A stretch of DNA of 11,546 nucleotides, from NCBI GenBank assembly GCA_003454065.1, contig DMKZ01000111.1:1-11546 (forward strand). The letters run 5' to 3'. Origin of the DNA: Spirochaetaceae bacterium. Lineage in GTDB: Bacteria; Spirochaetota; Spirochaetia; Sphaerochaetales; Sphaerochaetaceae. Numbering within the stretch: position 1 is the stretch's first letter; every line of letters begins with the position of its first letter. The position numbers and the translations under genes were made by a program. This document shows, piece after piece, positions 1-7,083 of this stretch. The notes beneath the pieces are model-generated. The model ran no database searches. It saw only the letters and a list, made by a program, of their open reading frames with translations, and was not told where the DNA came from.

Positions 1-460
1 CCCCCCCGCCATACGCCGCAGCAGCCGCCGTTGACATTATCAGACAATAAGCGACATGAATGACAGGCACCTTCGGACCATAATACGCGCACACGGTCGC
101 AACGGTCATTCCGACGATATACTGACCTTCGGCTCCTATGTTGAAAAGCCCCGCTCGATATGCGAAAGCTATGGAAAGCCCGCAAAGAGTGAACGGCACC
201 AGATAATTGAGCGTTTCGCCTATGTATCTGATATTGAACTTTCCGTTTACGGTATTATGCCCCGTAATCGCTTGCCATATTGCGGAATACATTCCCGACG
301 GACTCTTGCCGACGAAAATGATCAGCAACGTTCCAAGCAGGAAACCGAGCAGAACAACGATTATCGAAATCACGCCTTCTCTCTTCAAGGCAGCATCAGT
401 CAAGCCGATAAGCCTTTCCCGATCGAAGCCGGTCGATTTGCTTTTCTTGTCAAATCCCAT
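1..460 (-). CDS. BMP/nucleoside-type ABC transporter permease, N-terminal part (cut by window edge)
   Basis: This is the first 153 residues of an inner-membrane ABC permease; the rest lies beyond position 1. A charged N-terminal tail of about 28 residues is followed by a hydrophobic segment at about residues 30-51 and more membrane-like sequence from residue 86. The motif FNIGAEGQY (about 106-114) is typical of the YufP/NupP-like branch of the BPD_transp_2 family. Members import nucleosides, riboflavin or simple sugars with a BMP-type lipoprotein and a double-domain ATPase. The ATG at 460 was chosen because AAGGTGG lies six bases upstream. An upstream in-frame ATG overlaps the -10 box and is unlikely. 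The upstream neighbour is an unrelated lipoprotein, so the ATPase and binding protein are not on this side. The substrate cannot be told from this fragment. Confidence 0.85.
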   Translation of the reverse strand, partial: MGFDKKSKSTGFDRERLIGLTDAALKREGVISIIVVLLGFLLGTLLIIFVGKSPSGMYSAIWQAITGHNTVNGKFNIRYIGETLNYLVPFTLCGLSIAFAYRAGLFNIGAEGQYIVGMTVATVCAYYGPKVPVIHVAYCLIMSTAAAAAYGGG

Positions 461-479
461 ATTTTTCCACCTTCTTTTC

Positions 480-508
480 ATTATAGAGCATACAACATAA
501 TTTTTCAA
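480..508 (-). promoter_or_regulatory. sigma70-type promoter for the ABC permease
   Basis: On the minus strand there is TTGAAA (508-503), a 17-base spacer and TATAAT (485-480), close to consensus. It lies between the lipoprotein stop and the permease start. The predicted transcript would start near 473, leaving a leader of roughly 13 bases that just contains the AAGGTGG ribosome binding site (473-467). The promoter makes the permease a transcription unit separate from the lipoprotein gene. Confidence 0.6.
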
Positions 509-526
509 ACAATTGCGATTAGACCT

Positions 527-843
527 CTATTTGCCGATTCCGGTAACCATTCGAACAGCATTTCTGTAGGGGTCGTTCAGCGCAACGCCATTATTCCAAC
601 CGCCGCTGTGATAGCCGCTTTCGCAGGATTCCTTGTCCGAATCGGGGCACTGCACGCGAAATTCATATTCGCCACCAACCGTCATTGCATCGCCTGCAAC
701 GAAAGTCTTAAAGCCGCCATTTCAATTCTTCTTCTTGCCTGATTTCGGCTCGGGTATGGTGTCGTTCGAAATGTTATCTATGAGTTCCACATAATCAGCA
801 TTATTGGAAGCCTTAGCAACTTCAGGATCGGTCGTCCAAAAAA
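527..843 (-). other. -1-frame continuation of the lipoprotein gene, with one in-frame UGA
   Basis: If reading slips back one base at the T run at 844-838, translation continues with FFWTTDPEVAKA and runs to a TAG at 529-527, about 100 codons. One UGA (724-722) interrupts it, in the context KKKN-UGA-NGGF. The residues after it (VGGEYEFRVQCPDSD, GWNNGVALNDPY and similar) look like folded, Cys-containing surface protein rather than noise. There is no good start codon or ribosome binding site for an independent gene here, so this is most simply the displaced 3' half of the gene at 1407. A glycine codon GGA mutated to TGA would explain the stop. Whether the cell makes the full product is unknown. 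Confidence 0.55.
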
Positions 844-1407
844 ACCCGATGTGCAGAATTTGCTATTCGAATCCGCTTGAATCCACACGCAATCCCTGCA
901 ATCGACAGTATGAAACGCCCTGTAATCCGTTTGGTTTTCCTCAAATTTCCACTTAGACCCGCTCCAATACAGAAGTCCGGGAGAGAAGCGAACCTGATCT
1001 CCTTTTGAGTCTATCGTGAACAACCCCGGGAGCGCATTTTCCGGAACCTTGTAATTTGCACCTGAAGCAGCCCCCGACGATCCGCCGGACGGAGAGGACG
1101 CGCCACCGGAGACGGGAATGCCGAAATGGCTCAATAAATCTCTGAGCAGCACTTCATCAGATCCGTCAGATGCAGACTGCGTGCTTATGTAATCCTGAAC
1201 CTGCTGAAGAGATACCCCGATCTCCGATGCAATCGTCTTCAGCTGCTCATCGGTCAGCTCTTTCTGGTTCTGCGTCGGCTCATAACCAGCGACAAGTTCG
1301 CTGCCTGCCTGACTGCCGCCCTCGGAATCGCTCAGACCGCAGGACGGCGAAAGCATAAGCATAGCCGCGAAGAAGAACAGTGCGCTCAACAAGCCACATC
1401 TTCTCAT
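778..1407 (-). CDS. Secreted lipoprotein, truncated by a frame change at a T7 run
   Basis: The continuous frame encodes 209 residues. The N-terminus has positive residues, a hydrophobic core (residues 5-19) and Cys23 after LSPS, a plausible though not perfect lipobox, so the product is probably a lipid-anchored envelope protein. Residues 45-95 look helical, 100-117 form a Gly/Ser/Ala-rich linker, and from about 126 there is a domain beginning LPGLFTIDSKGDQVRFSPG. That start resembles a repeat-like domain common in gut bacterial surface proteins (recognition from memory, function unknown). The last 27 residues before the stop (after GFF) do not resemble the domain, whereas the -1 frame does continue it. 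The ATG at 1407 has AGGATGG upstream and its own promoter. The gene is therefore either frameshifted, a sequencing error, or read by slippage. Confidence 0.7.
   Translation of the reverse strand: MRRCGLLSALFFFAAMLMLSPSCGLSDSEGGSQAGSELVAGYEPTQNQKELTDEQLKTIASEIGVSLQQVQDYISTQSASDGSDEVLLRDLLSHFGIPVSGGASSPSGGSSGAASGANYKVPENALPGLFTIDSKGDQVRFSPGLLYWSGSKWKFEENQTDYRAFHTVDCRDCVWIQADSNSKFCTSGFFGRPILKLLRLPIMLIMWNS
838..844 (-). other. U_UUU_UUU slippery heptamer in the lipoprotein gene
   Basis: Seven T residues on the minus strand fall in the zero frame as GGT TTT TTT GGA. This is exactly the X_XXY_YYZ phase needed for -1 slippage (T|TTT|TTT), and the -1 frame continues as TTT TTT TGG ACG. Downstream pairing potential is weak: GAAG/CTTC about 15 bases away. 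The run is equally a typical place for an indel mutation, polymerase slippage or a base-calling error. Confidence 0.5.
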
Positions 1408-1448
1408 AATTCCATCCTAAACGCTCTTTCGGATTTTTTGAAGTTTTC

Positions 1449-1478
1449 GTTATAATGCTTATCGTGGAATTTTATCAA
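1449..1478 (-). promoter_or_regulatory. sigma70-type promoter for the lipoprotein gene
   Basis: On the minus strand there is TTGATA (1478-1473), an 18-base spacer and TATAAC (1454-1449). The lipoprotein ATG lies about 42 bases downstream of the -10 box. AGGATGG at a suitable distance before the ATG serves as ribosome binding site. Confidence 0.55.
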
Positions 1479-1480
1479 GG

Positions 1481-1512
1481 CATGCAGCGCAAATTGGCAG
1501 CAACGCAGCATG
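1481..1512. repeat. Imperfect inverted repeat between the ABC ATPase and lipoprotein genes
   Basis: The arms CATGCAGCG (1481-1489) and CGCAGCATG (1504-1512) pair over nine positions with one central A-A mismatch, around a 14-base loop. It sits just after the ATPase stop and just upstream of the lipoprotein promoter. No T run follows on the minus strand, so it is not a clear intrinsic terminator. It may weaken readthrough or protect the transcript end. Confidence 0.35.
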
Positions 1513-1520
1513 AAAAGCCC

Positions 1521-2153
1521 TTATCGGAACGCGCCAACCGGCCTTCCGCCTAAAAAAACGATATCATCGGCAAGCGTTTCCGCCTCGGTCCTGTCATGCG
1601 TGGCAAGAATGACCGTTCTGCCCTTCGAATGTTCGAGAATATATTCGCGCATCCTCGCCTCCGTATCAGCGTCCAGATGCTCTGCAGGCTCGTCAAGAAG
1701 AACTATCGCCGGCCGGCATGCGAAAGCCCTTATCACGTTGAAACGCTGGATCTGACCCGATGAAAGCTTGTGCGGCCTTTTATCGCTGACATCGCCAACG
1801 CCGAAAAAAGCGACTCCATCATTGATGGATTCGATTGCGTTTCTAGCGCCTGCGCATGCTATTTCCAAATTCCTGAGGACCGAACAATATGGGAAAAAAA
1901 CAGGTTTCGAAAAGGCATATCCTATGCTATGGCTTCTGCCGTCTGCAACATCATCGCGCAGGGTTTCATCATCAAACCGCATGATTCTGCCGCTATGAGG
2001 TTTCCTGATGCCGGCAATAAGATCCAAAAGCGTGGTTTTTCCGATTCCGCTATCGCCCATAAGCGCGATTATGCGCCTATCCGGCAAATGCAAGCCGAAC
2101 TTGTCGAAAAGCAGCGAATCCGAATATGAAAACGACAAGTCTTCTATTCTCAT
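1521..2153 (-). CDS. ABC transporter ATP-binding protein (orphan, short)
   Basis: This is a 210-residue cytoplasmic ATPase. The Walker A is GDSGIGKTT (33-41), the signature LSSGQIQR (130-137), the Walker B IVLLDEP (150-156), the D-loop EHLD (158-161) and the H-loop ATHD (184-187). The general look is that of NitT/TauT-like or related small-molecule importers. It is odd that the Q-loop region reads AFSKPVFFPY, with Ser where the family normally has Gln. No permease or binding protein gene is adjacent. The start ATG overlaps the recN stop as ATGA, so translation is probably coupled to recN, and no strong ribosome binding site is present. It ends with TAA. The transported substrate, if any, cannot be assigned. 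Confidence 0.85.
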   Translation of the reverse strand: MRIEDLSFSYSDSLLFDKFGLHLPDRRIIALMGDSGIGKTTLLDLIAGIRKPHSGRIMRFDDETLRDDVADGRSHSIGYAFSKPVFFPYCSVLRNLEIACAGARNAIESINDGVAFFGVGDVSDKRPHKLSSGQIQRFNVIRAFACRPAIVLLDEPAEHLDADTEARMREYILEHSKGRTVILATHDRTEAETLADDIVFLGGRPVGAFR

Positions 2154-3811
2154 ATTCCGAAAAGATCTTTCATATCCAGCGAATCCGATGATGACGCCGC
2201 ATCTCCGGCGATAATCCGCTGCAATTCCCTTCTCTTCTCGTCGTCGTTCAAAACATGCGCCTTGACTTTGGCATGATCCCCCTCGTTAATTTTGACAACG
2301 CCGACATTGCAATTGCTTGCCGCTGCGACCACGGCTTGATGCGTAACTGCGATTATCTGCCTTTTATGTGACAAATCCTTCAGGTATTTTGCAAGCTGCT
2401 TCGCCAATTCCCCGCTCAGACCCGCATCTATCTCATCGAAGACTTCGCATTCGCACCCCTTTTCATCGCAGGCGCAGAGCATGGCTAGAAATATCCGTGA
2501 AATCTCACCGCCGGAAGCCGTTTCCCTCAGAAGACTTCTGCCTTTGCCTTTGTTCAGCGTTATATAGAAGTCCGCCGAGGAATCGCTATCGACCCTTTCG
2601 CTTTTCCTCAAATCGATTTCGAAGCGAACGGAACCCATCGAAAGCTTTGACAGGATCGATTCTATTCTCTTCTCCGCTTTCTGCTTCATCTTTTCTCTTT
2701 TCGCATCGAGTTCGGCCTGCATAGAAGCTATCCTGTCATGCATCAAAGCCGCTTCATTGCGCATTTTTTCAAGGGAGACATCAGAATCGGAAATCAAATC
2801 CAGCTTTCCTTGCGCATCCACTTTGAACGAAAGGACGTTTTCCAACGAGCCTGAGCCGTATTTCCTTTTCAGCCTTGAAAGCACATCCTGTCTGGCAATG
2901 AGCATATCCTGCGAAACATCGTCTCGCTCCTGACGCTCGCAATAATTTCTTATAGCTTCCGCAACATCCTCGATTTCGGCGGAAAGGCTCTCCATTCTTT
3001 CGCAAAGCGGCAAAACACGTTCGTCTTTTCTCGATATGCTTTCGAAATCCAAAGCGGCTAATCTTATCGAATTCATCATGCAATCAGGGCCATGCGAAAA
3101 CATATCGCAAGCATGCCTGGCACTATTCAACATCGATACCCTATCCCTGGCGAACTTGAGCTTTTCGCGTATGAGCTCATCCTCATCGGGTTTGATATCC
3201 GCTTGGGAAATCTCCTCAATCGCATGTTCGAGAAAATCCTTGTCGCCGACGCTTTGGTCGAACTCTCGTTTGACTTCATCAATCCTACGCATTATGGCGG
3301 CATATTCGCTTCTGACCCCACGCAGCAAATCCCGATCGCCTGTCGTTCCGGAAAAAACATCCAGATAGTTCAGCGCATAGCCTTTCTCAAGGACGCGGCT
3401 CTCCTCGCGCTGATAATTCTGAACCACGAAATGCGAAATGATTTTGCTGAAAAGCGCGGAAGGCTTGCGGCTTCCCTGGATGAACGAAGACACCTTATCA
3501 TGGGAAAACGTCCTTTCGAAGATTATCTCTCCGGAGTCCGGGACGATGGAATTGTCCTCCAGAAGCGAAAGCGCATCGGGCGGAAAGCCGTTCGCATCGT
3601 CAGCGCTTATCACCGCCAGCAGCCTTATTTGCTTGTCCGGATCGAAAAACCAATCCTGACCGACCTTACCCGTCCTTAGTGCGTTAAGCGCCTTCAATAT
3701 CATTGTCTTTCCGCTTCCCGATTCGCCGGTTATGGCGCAGAACGAACCGCAGAAGTCCAAATGCATCTTTTCAATCAATATGAAATTTTCTATTTCCAGT
3801 CTTTCAAGCAT
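2150..3811 (-). CDS. recN: RecN-like DNA repair ATPase
   Basis: This 553-residue protein has SMC-like architecture, as expected for RecN, which acts on DNA double-strand breaks in the cytoplasm. The N-terminus MLERLEIENFILIEK is followed by Walker A GESGSGKT (29-36). Residues about 170-385 are charged and largely coiled-coil. The C-terminal half-site has signature ASGGEISR (432-439), Walker B CEVFDEIDAGLSG (455-467) and the switch region AVTHQAVVAAA (488-498). Divergent points: the usual GQH-type motif after the N-terminal sheet is replaced by VVQNYQREES (129-138), and several Cys lie next to Walker B. An upstream in-frame ATG at 3904 adds 31 residues unlike RecN; 3811 fits the family start. 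No clear ribosome binding site precedes it. Its stop overlaps the ABC ATPase start by four bases. Confidence 0.88.
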   Translation of the reverse strand: MLERLEIENFILIEKMHLDFCGSFCAITGESGSGKTMILKALNALRTGKVGQDWFFDPDKQIRLLAVISADDANGFPPDALSLLEDNSIVPDSGEIIFERTFSHDKVSSFIQGSRKPSALFSKIISHFVVQNYQREESRVLEKGYALNYLDVFSGTTGDRDLLRGVRSEYAAIMRRIDEVKREFDQSVGDKDFLEHAIEEISQADIKPDEDELIREKLKFARDRVSMLNSARHACDMFSHGPDCMMNSIRLAALDFESISRKDERVLPLCERMESLSAEIEDVAEAIRNYCERQERDDVSQDMLIARQDVLSRLKRKYGSGSLENVLSFKVDAQGKLDLISDSDVSLEKMRNEAALMHDRIASMQAELDAKREKMKQKAEKRIESILSKLSMGSVRFEIDLRKSERVDSDSSADFYITLNKGKGRSLLRETASGGEISRIFLAMLCACDEKGCECEVFDEIDAGLSGELAKQLAKYLKDLSHKRQIIAVTHQAVVAAASNCNVGVVKINEGDHAKVKAHVLNDDEKRRELQRIIAGDAASSSDSLDMKDLFGI

Positions 3812-3902
3812 AAGCCATATCAAAAATAAAGGTCGCCATCGGATTTTCGGACAACTCTGAAAAGCGCTTTTGAAAAATAACTGCCCGAAGAACGCCCTCT
3901 TC
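3804..3902 (-). other. Gap before recN holding a +1-frame open tail of the ModE-like gene
   Basis: Between the ModE-like stop (UGA, 3903-3901) and the recN start there are 89 bases, unusual in an operon whose other junctions overlap. Skipping the U of the terminal UGA gives 32 sense codons, from EEGVLRAVIFQKR to FIFDMAYA. They end at a UGA that overlaps the recN start by eight bases (ATGCTTGA). This could be the true 3' end of the gene after an indel or +1 shift, or chance. No promoter or terminator was recognised here. Confidence 0.3.
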
Positions 3903-4317
3903 AAATTTCGCGCCCGTTATTATTAGACTGAGATTTCCTAATTTGTTCCAAACCGTCGATAAATTTCCCGCCGTTTGCCGCCGCGACTTTCTTATTTTCC
4001 GCTTCAAGCTCGCGAAAAAGAGACAAAAGCTTATCCGCATCACGCGTAAGTTTGGAGCCTTCCCTGTCGCTTCCGCCCTTTCTCCTTTCCAACAGCACCA
4101 CCTGAATCATCTGTTCGGCGCGTTTAATGATTTTCATGGCCTTGCTATAGGAGATTCCCAAATCGCGACAAGCCTCATTCACACTGCCGGTTTCGCGCGT
4201 TTTTTCCAGCAAAGACGCAATTCCTTTGCCGAAAACCTTCTGATAGCTTCCATCCGAAGTCAAAGCGTATATGAATGTATCGTTGCGTATTACGTATCCG
4301 TCCTCATGGCCAGTCAT
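3901..4317 (-). CDS. ModE-type (LysR-HTH family) DNA-binding regulator
   Basis: This 138-residue protein resembles the N-terminal domain of the molybdate regulator ModE and related stand-alone regulators. The winged helix-turn-helix is seen in GKGIASLLEKTRETGSVNEA (31-50), the recognition region CRDLGISYSKAMKIIKRAE (50-68) and the wing GGSDREGSKLT (81-91). A charged C-terminal helix follows (92-112). It has no TOBE/Mop ligand domain, so molybdate sensing is not shown. The ATG overlaps the stop of the preceding flavoprotein gene as ATGA. Being inside the operon, it may regulate the flavoprotein-RecN-ABC unit, but no operator was identified. The last eight or so residues before the UGA are low-complexity (SNNNG), and an open +1 frame follows. 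Confidence 0.75.
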   Translation of the reverse strand: MTGHEDGYVIRNDTFIYALTSDGSYQKVFGKGIASLLEKTRETGSVNEACRDLGISYSKAMKIIKRAEQMIQVVLLERRKGGSDREGSKLTRDADKLLSLFRELEAENKKVAAANGGKFIDGLEQIRKSQSNNNGREI

Positions 4318-7010
4318 TTTCTGCCTTTGCCTTTCGAACTTACAACCCTGCTTACGATCAACGACGACATATTCGACTCATATCCGTCGGAAAACACGTC
4401 CTTTCTCGATCTTTTAGCCATTCCGAAAGAACTTGTCGGACATTTGGCGGAGCATTGACCGCAACCTATGCACCTATCCGCATCGTATGAGATTTTCGAG
4501 CAATCCAAGCATCTTGACGCCTCGGCTTTCGCCTGATCATCGGAATACACGACCTTGCCGAAGAAGAAGCTCCTCCTGTTGACGTATCGTTTGTCATATT
4601 CGGCATGCACTCGCTGCACAGGAGAATAGTCAACGCTTTGGTAATTTATGGAGTCTCTGTTTATAGGAACATACTTTCCTTTCCTTCTCGCAATCTTCAG
4701 ATTCTGCCCTTTACGAAGATACCTGTGTATGGATTCCGCGCAAATCCTTCCTTCTTTTATCGAGTCCGCAACTCCGAAATCGCCTTCCGCCATGTCCCCG
4801 CCGGCAAAAACACCGGGAACCGATGTCTCAAATGTCCTGAAATCTATGACAGGCAAATTTTTTTTCGGATCGATTTCGATTCCGAATTGCTTATCCAACC
4901 CGCACCAATCGATCACCTGGTTCACGGCATAAATCAAAGTTGAGCACTCTACCGTCCTGATGTCGTTTTCATCATATTCGGGCAAGCTCTCGTTTCCATA
5001 GCCTTTTTTTCTGATGACTTTCTTGAAAACGGCGGCGCTCACTCTTCCAGCCGTGCCAAGCACTTCGCTTATAACCCATTCGTTATTGACTTCCACGCCC
5101 TCGGTTTCCGCATTCAGCAGCTCTTCCAGCTCCATATCGATTTCGTCTCGAGAGCATTTGGTGAACAAGAACACATCGTTGCCGCCTTTCCTGGCTATGC
5201 TTCTTGCAAGGCTGAAAGCCACAATGCCGTCGCCCACCACCACCACATCGCCTTTATGTATTTCTATCTCGTTCCTATTCAGCATGCGCAAGTATTCCAT
5301 GCCGGAGTAAATGCCTTCCGCATCATTTCCAGAAGCATCGGCAAACTTGCCGTCCTGCATGCCAATTGCCAGCATAAAAGCGCCGAATCCGGCTTTTTTG
5401 AGCTCTTCAGCCGTAATATCCACGCCAACATTTATTCCGCAACGTATTTCAACGCCCATCTTCTCGAGTTTATCGAATTCCTGTTCGACTATGCTTTTGT
5501 CTATCCTGTAAATCGGAACATATTTCGACAAGGCGCCGCCGGGAATATTGTCTTTCTCGAAAATGACCGGCCTGTATCCCATCTTCGCCAAAAAATAAGC
5601 GCATGACATTCCTGCCGCGCCGGAGCCCACGATTGCTATCTTATCGTCATATACCGTACCAGCAGAGTTGATCGTGCTGGGAATTGGATGATCAGCCGAG
5701 CATTTGGCGCTCAAAAACCTCTCTACATCCTTTATGGCCACCGCCTCGTCTATCCTGCCTCTTGCGCAATGGCTCTCGGATTCGCACACGCAAAGCAACG
5801 ATGTTATCGTCGGGAACGGGTTGTTTTCCAGCATCAGCTCGTAAGCCTTTTCATACTCGCCGGCCTCAGTCAGATTCAAAAAGGCCTGCACGGGCATTCC
5901 GAGACGGCAATACGCCATGCACGGCGCGGTTCCGGAGCGGTCGCACTCCTCGAACCTCTCCCTATAATCGACGCCCTCATCATTCCTTTCGTTCTTGCGC
6001 ATGGGAGACAGGATGCTTTGGACATCAATCAGCGAGAATCTGCTGGACATCCTTATCGCATTCGTTGGGCAGGACGACATGCACTTGCCGCAGGCAACGC
6101 AGCCATCCTTACGCTCCGCGATGAAATTCGAAGCTACGGAGACGAACGTTCCCTTATCGATTGCGCCTCTCAACCCAAGGCACGTGGAATACGATGACGT
6201 GCATATCGTGAGAGCTTTTCCCTTGGCATACGTATTAACCAAAGTGTGAATCAAACCGATCGAATCGGTTCTGCGCAATAGTCTGAGCGCTTCGTTTCTG
6301 GTGATTTCCCTTCCTCTTCCGGTCTCGATGTAATATTCAGCCTGCCTATCAAGATGAAGACACAAGCCGTTCTCGATCGTGCCGTCGCCTTCGCATTCCA
6401 CCCTTCTCGCCACAGCGCATGCGCACGAAGAAACGCACAACTTGGAAGCGTTATCCAAATAATAGGACAGCTTATCGTAGTCGCTGACAACCGATTCTTC
6501 GGAATTGGAACCGTCTTCGCCTGAGTCCGATGAGTTTTTGTCACTTATCGAAGCCGCCGCAGGTATCACCCTGACCATTCCCGTTCCAACAGCGCGATTA
6601 GCAGGAAACATATCATCCATTCGGGCTATATATCTATCGAACAGCTCCGCGACTTCGGGATGATTCGCAACCGTGACTTCATTCGTGAGAACATTCATCA
6701 TGGTCGCAGGCACAAAAGCATCCGCATAATACTTTCTGACGCCGTCCTCAACCCATGATGAGAAAAAACCCAATTGAGCAAGTTCGCCAGAAATCCTGAC
6801 TATGTCTTCTGTCACATAGCCTGATCTCCTCGACAATGCTGAAACCGTCCTAACCTTTCTCAATCCGGCAGCCAGCACAACATCTGCCTGCTTATCCGTA
6901 AGAAGATTGGCTAAAATCTGATACTCCGGCGATCTGCCGTTTATCTGGTAATATCTCGACAGCTTACCATTGAACAATTTGGCAAGACGGATGATCTTCT
7001 TTCTCAGCAT
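4314..7010 (-). CDS. Large winged-helix/ferredoxin/GltD-like FAD-NAD(P) oxidoreductase
   Basis: This 898-residue, probably cytoplasmic iron-sulfur flavoprotein transfers electrons between NAD(P)H and an unknown partner; it is not proven to be glutamate synthase. A helical region with winged-helix character (about 35-100) is followed by an acidic Ser-rich linker (about 155-175). A Cys-containing domain (192-280) leads to ferredoxin motif CVACGKCMSSCP (304-315). The GltD N-terminal-like domain spans about 345-440 (NNPFP; CVCESESHC; DEAVAI). The FAD site is VGSGAAGMSCA (461-471), the NAD(P) site VVGDGIVAFS (591-600), the second FAD contact GVFAGGDMAEGDFG (733-746), and a last cluster CIGCGQCSAKCP (847-858). 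The stretch ICTSSYSTC (269-277) seems to have lost Cys usually present in relatives. Start 7010 has AAGGTGG six bases upstream; 7040 is the alternative. Confidence 0.85.
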   Translation of the reverse strand: MLRKKIIRLAKLFNGKLSRYYQINGRSPEYQILANLLTDKQADVVLAAGLRKVRTVSALSRRSGYVTEDIVRISGELAQLGFFSSWVEDGVRKYYADAFVPATMMNVLTNEVTVANHPEVAELFDRYIARMDDMFPANRAVGTGMVRVIPAAASISDKNSSDSGEDGSNSEESVVSDYDKLSYYLDNASKLCVSSCACAVARRVECEGDGTIENGLCLHLDRQAEYYIETGRGREITRNEALRLLRRTDSIGLIHTLVNTYAKGKALTICTSSYSTCLGLRGAIDKGTFVSVASNFIAERKDGCVACGKCMSSCPTNAIRMSSRFSLIDVQSILSPMRKNERNDEGVDYRERFEECDRSGTAPCMAYCRLGMPVQAFLNLTEAGEYEKAYELMLENNPFPTITSLLCVCESESHCARGRIDEAVAIKDVERFLSAKCSADHPIPSTINSAGTVYDDKIAIVGSGAAGMSCAYFLAKMGYRPVIFEKDNIPGGALSKYVPIYRIDKSIVEQEFDKLEKMGVEIRCGINVGVDITAEELKKAGFGAFMLAIGMQDGKFADASGNDAEGIYSGMEYLRMLNRNEIEIHKGDVVVVGDGIVAFSLARSIARKGGNDVFLFTKCSRDEIDMELEELLNAETEGVEVNNEWVISEVLGTAGRVSAAVFKKVIRKKGYGNESLPEYDENDIRTVECSTLIYAVNQVIDWCGLDKQFGIEIDPKKNLPVIDFRTFETSVPGVFAGGDMAEGDFGVADSIKEGRICAESIHRYLRKGQNLKIARRKGKYVPINRDSINYQSVDYSPVQRVHAEYDKRYVNRRSFFFGKVVYSDDQAKAEASRCLDCSKISYDADRCIGCGQCSAKCPTSSFGMAKRSRKDVFSDGYESNMSSLIVSRVVSSKGKGRK

Positions 7011-7016
7011 CTGAAA

Positions 7017-7023
7017 CCACCTT
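7017..7023 (-). promoter_or_regulatory. Ribosome binding site deciding the flavoprotein start
   Basis: AAGGTGG lies six bases before the ATG at 7010, the same seven bases and spacing used by the ABC permease at 460. The upstream ATG at 7040 has AAGGTG seven bases away. That site lies partly within the 3' arm of the hairpin at 7043-7074, so both starts might be used. Confidence 0.55.
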
Positions 7024-7042
7024 GAACGCACCGAACGCATTC

Positions 7043-7074
7043 TCCCGCACCTTTGCAGCTGCTATGATGCGGGA
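7043..7074. repeat. Perfect 7-bp inverted repeat upstream of the flavoprotein gene
   Basis: TCCCGCA (7043-7049) pairs with TGCGGGA (7068-7074). The loop contains the palindrome GCAGCTGC (7055-7062). It sits between the small ribosomal protein gene and the flavoprotein start. In the minus-strand transcript its 3' arm lies immediately before the 7040 ATG and overlaps the ribosome binding site for it. No U run follows, so it resembles a translational or operator element more than a terminator. Confidence 0.4.
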
Positions 7075-7083
7075 TGACACGGC

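Noticed and set aside
56..742. Long plus-strand open frame opposite the permease and lipoprotein
   Set aside because: It is antisense to clear coding sequence on the minus strand, with no ribosome binding site and no recognisable domain. Other plus-strand frames between 1 and 10,350 are rejected for the same reason.
1451..1456. TATAAT on the plus strand in the lipoprotein upstream region
   Set aside because: The only -35-like hexamer (TTGAAG) is about seven bases away, too close, and no plus-strand gene follows. The minus-strand reading gives a better promoter.
3812..3904. N-terminal extension of RecN from an upstream ATG at 3904
   Set aside because: The 31 extra residues do not resemble RecN, and the family begins at MLERLEIENF.
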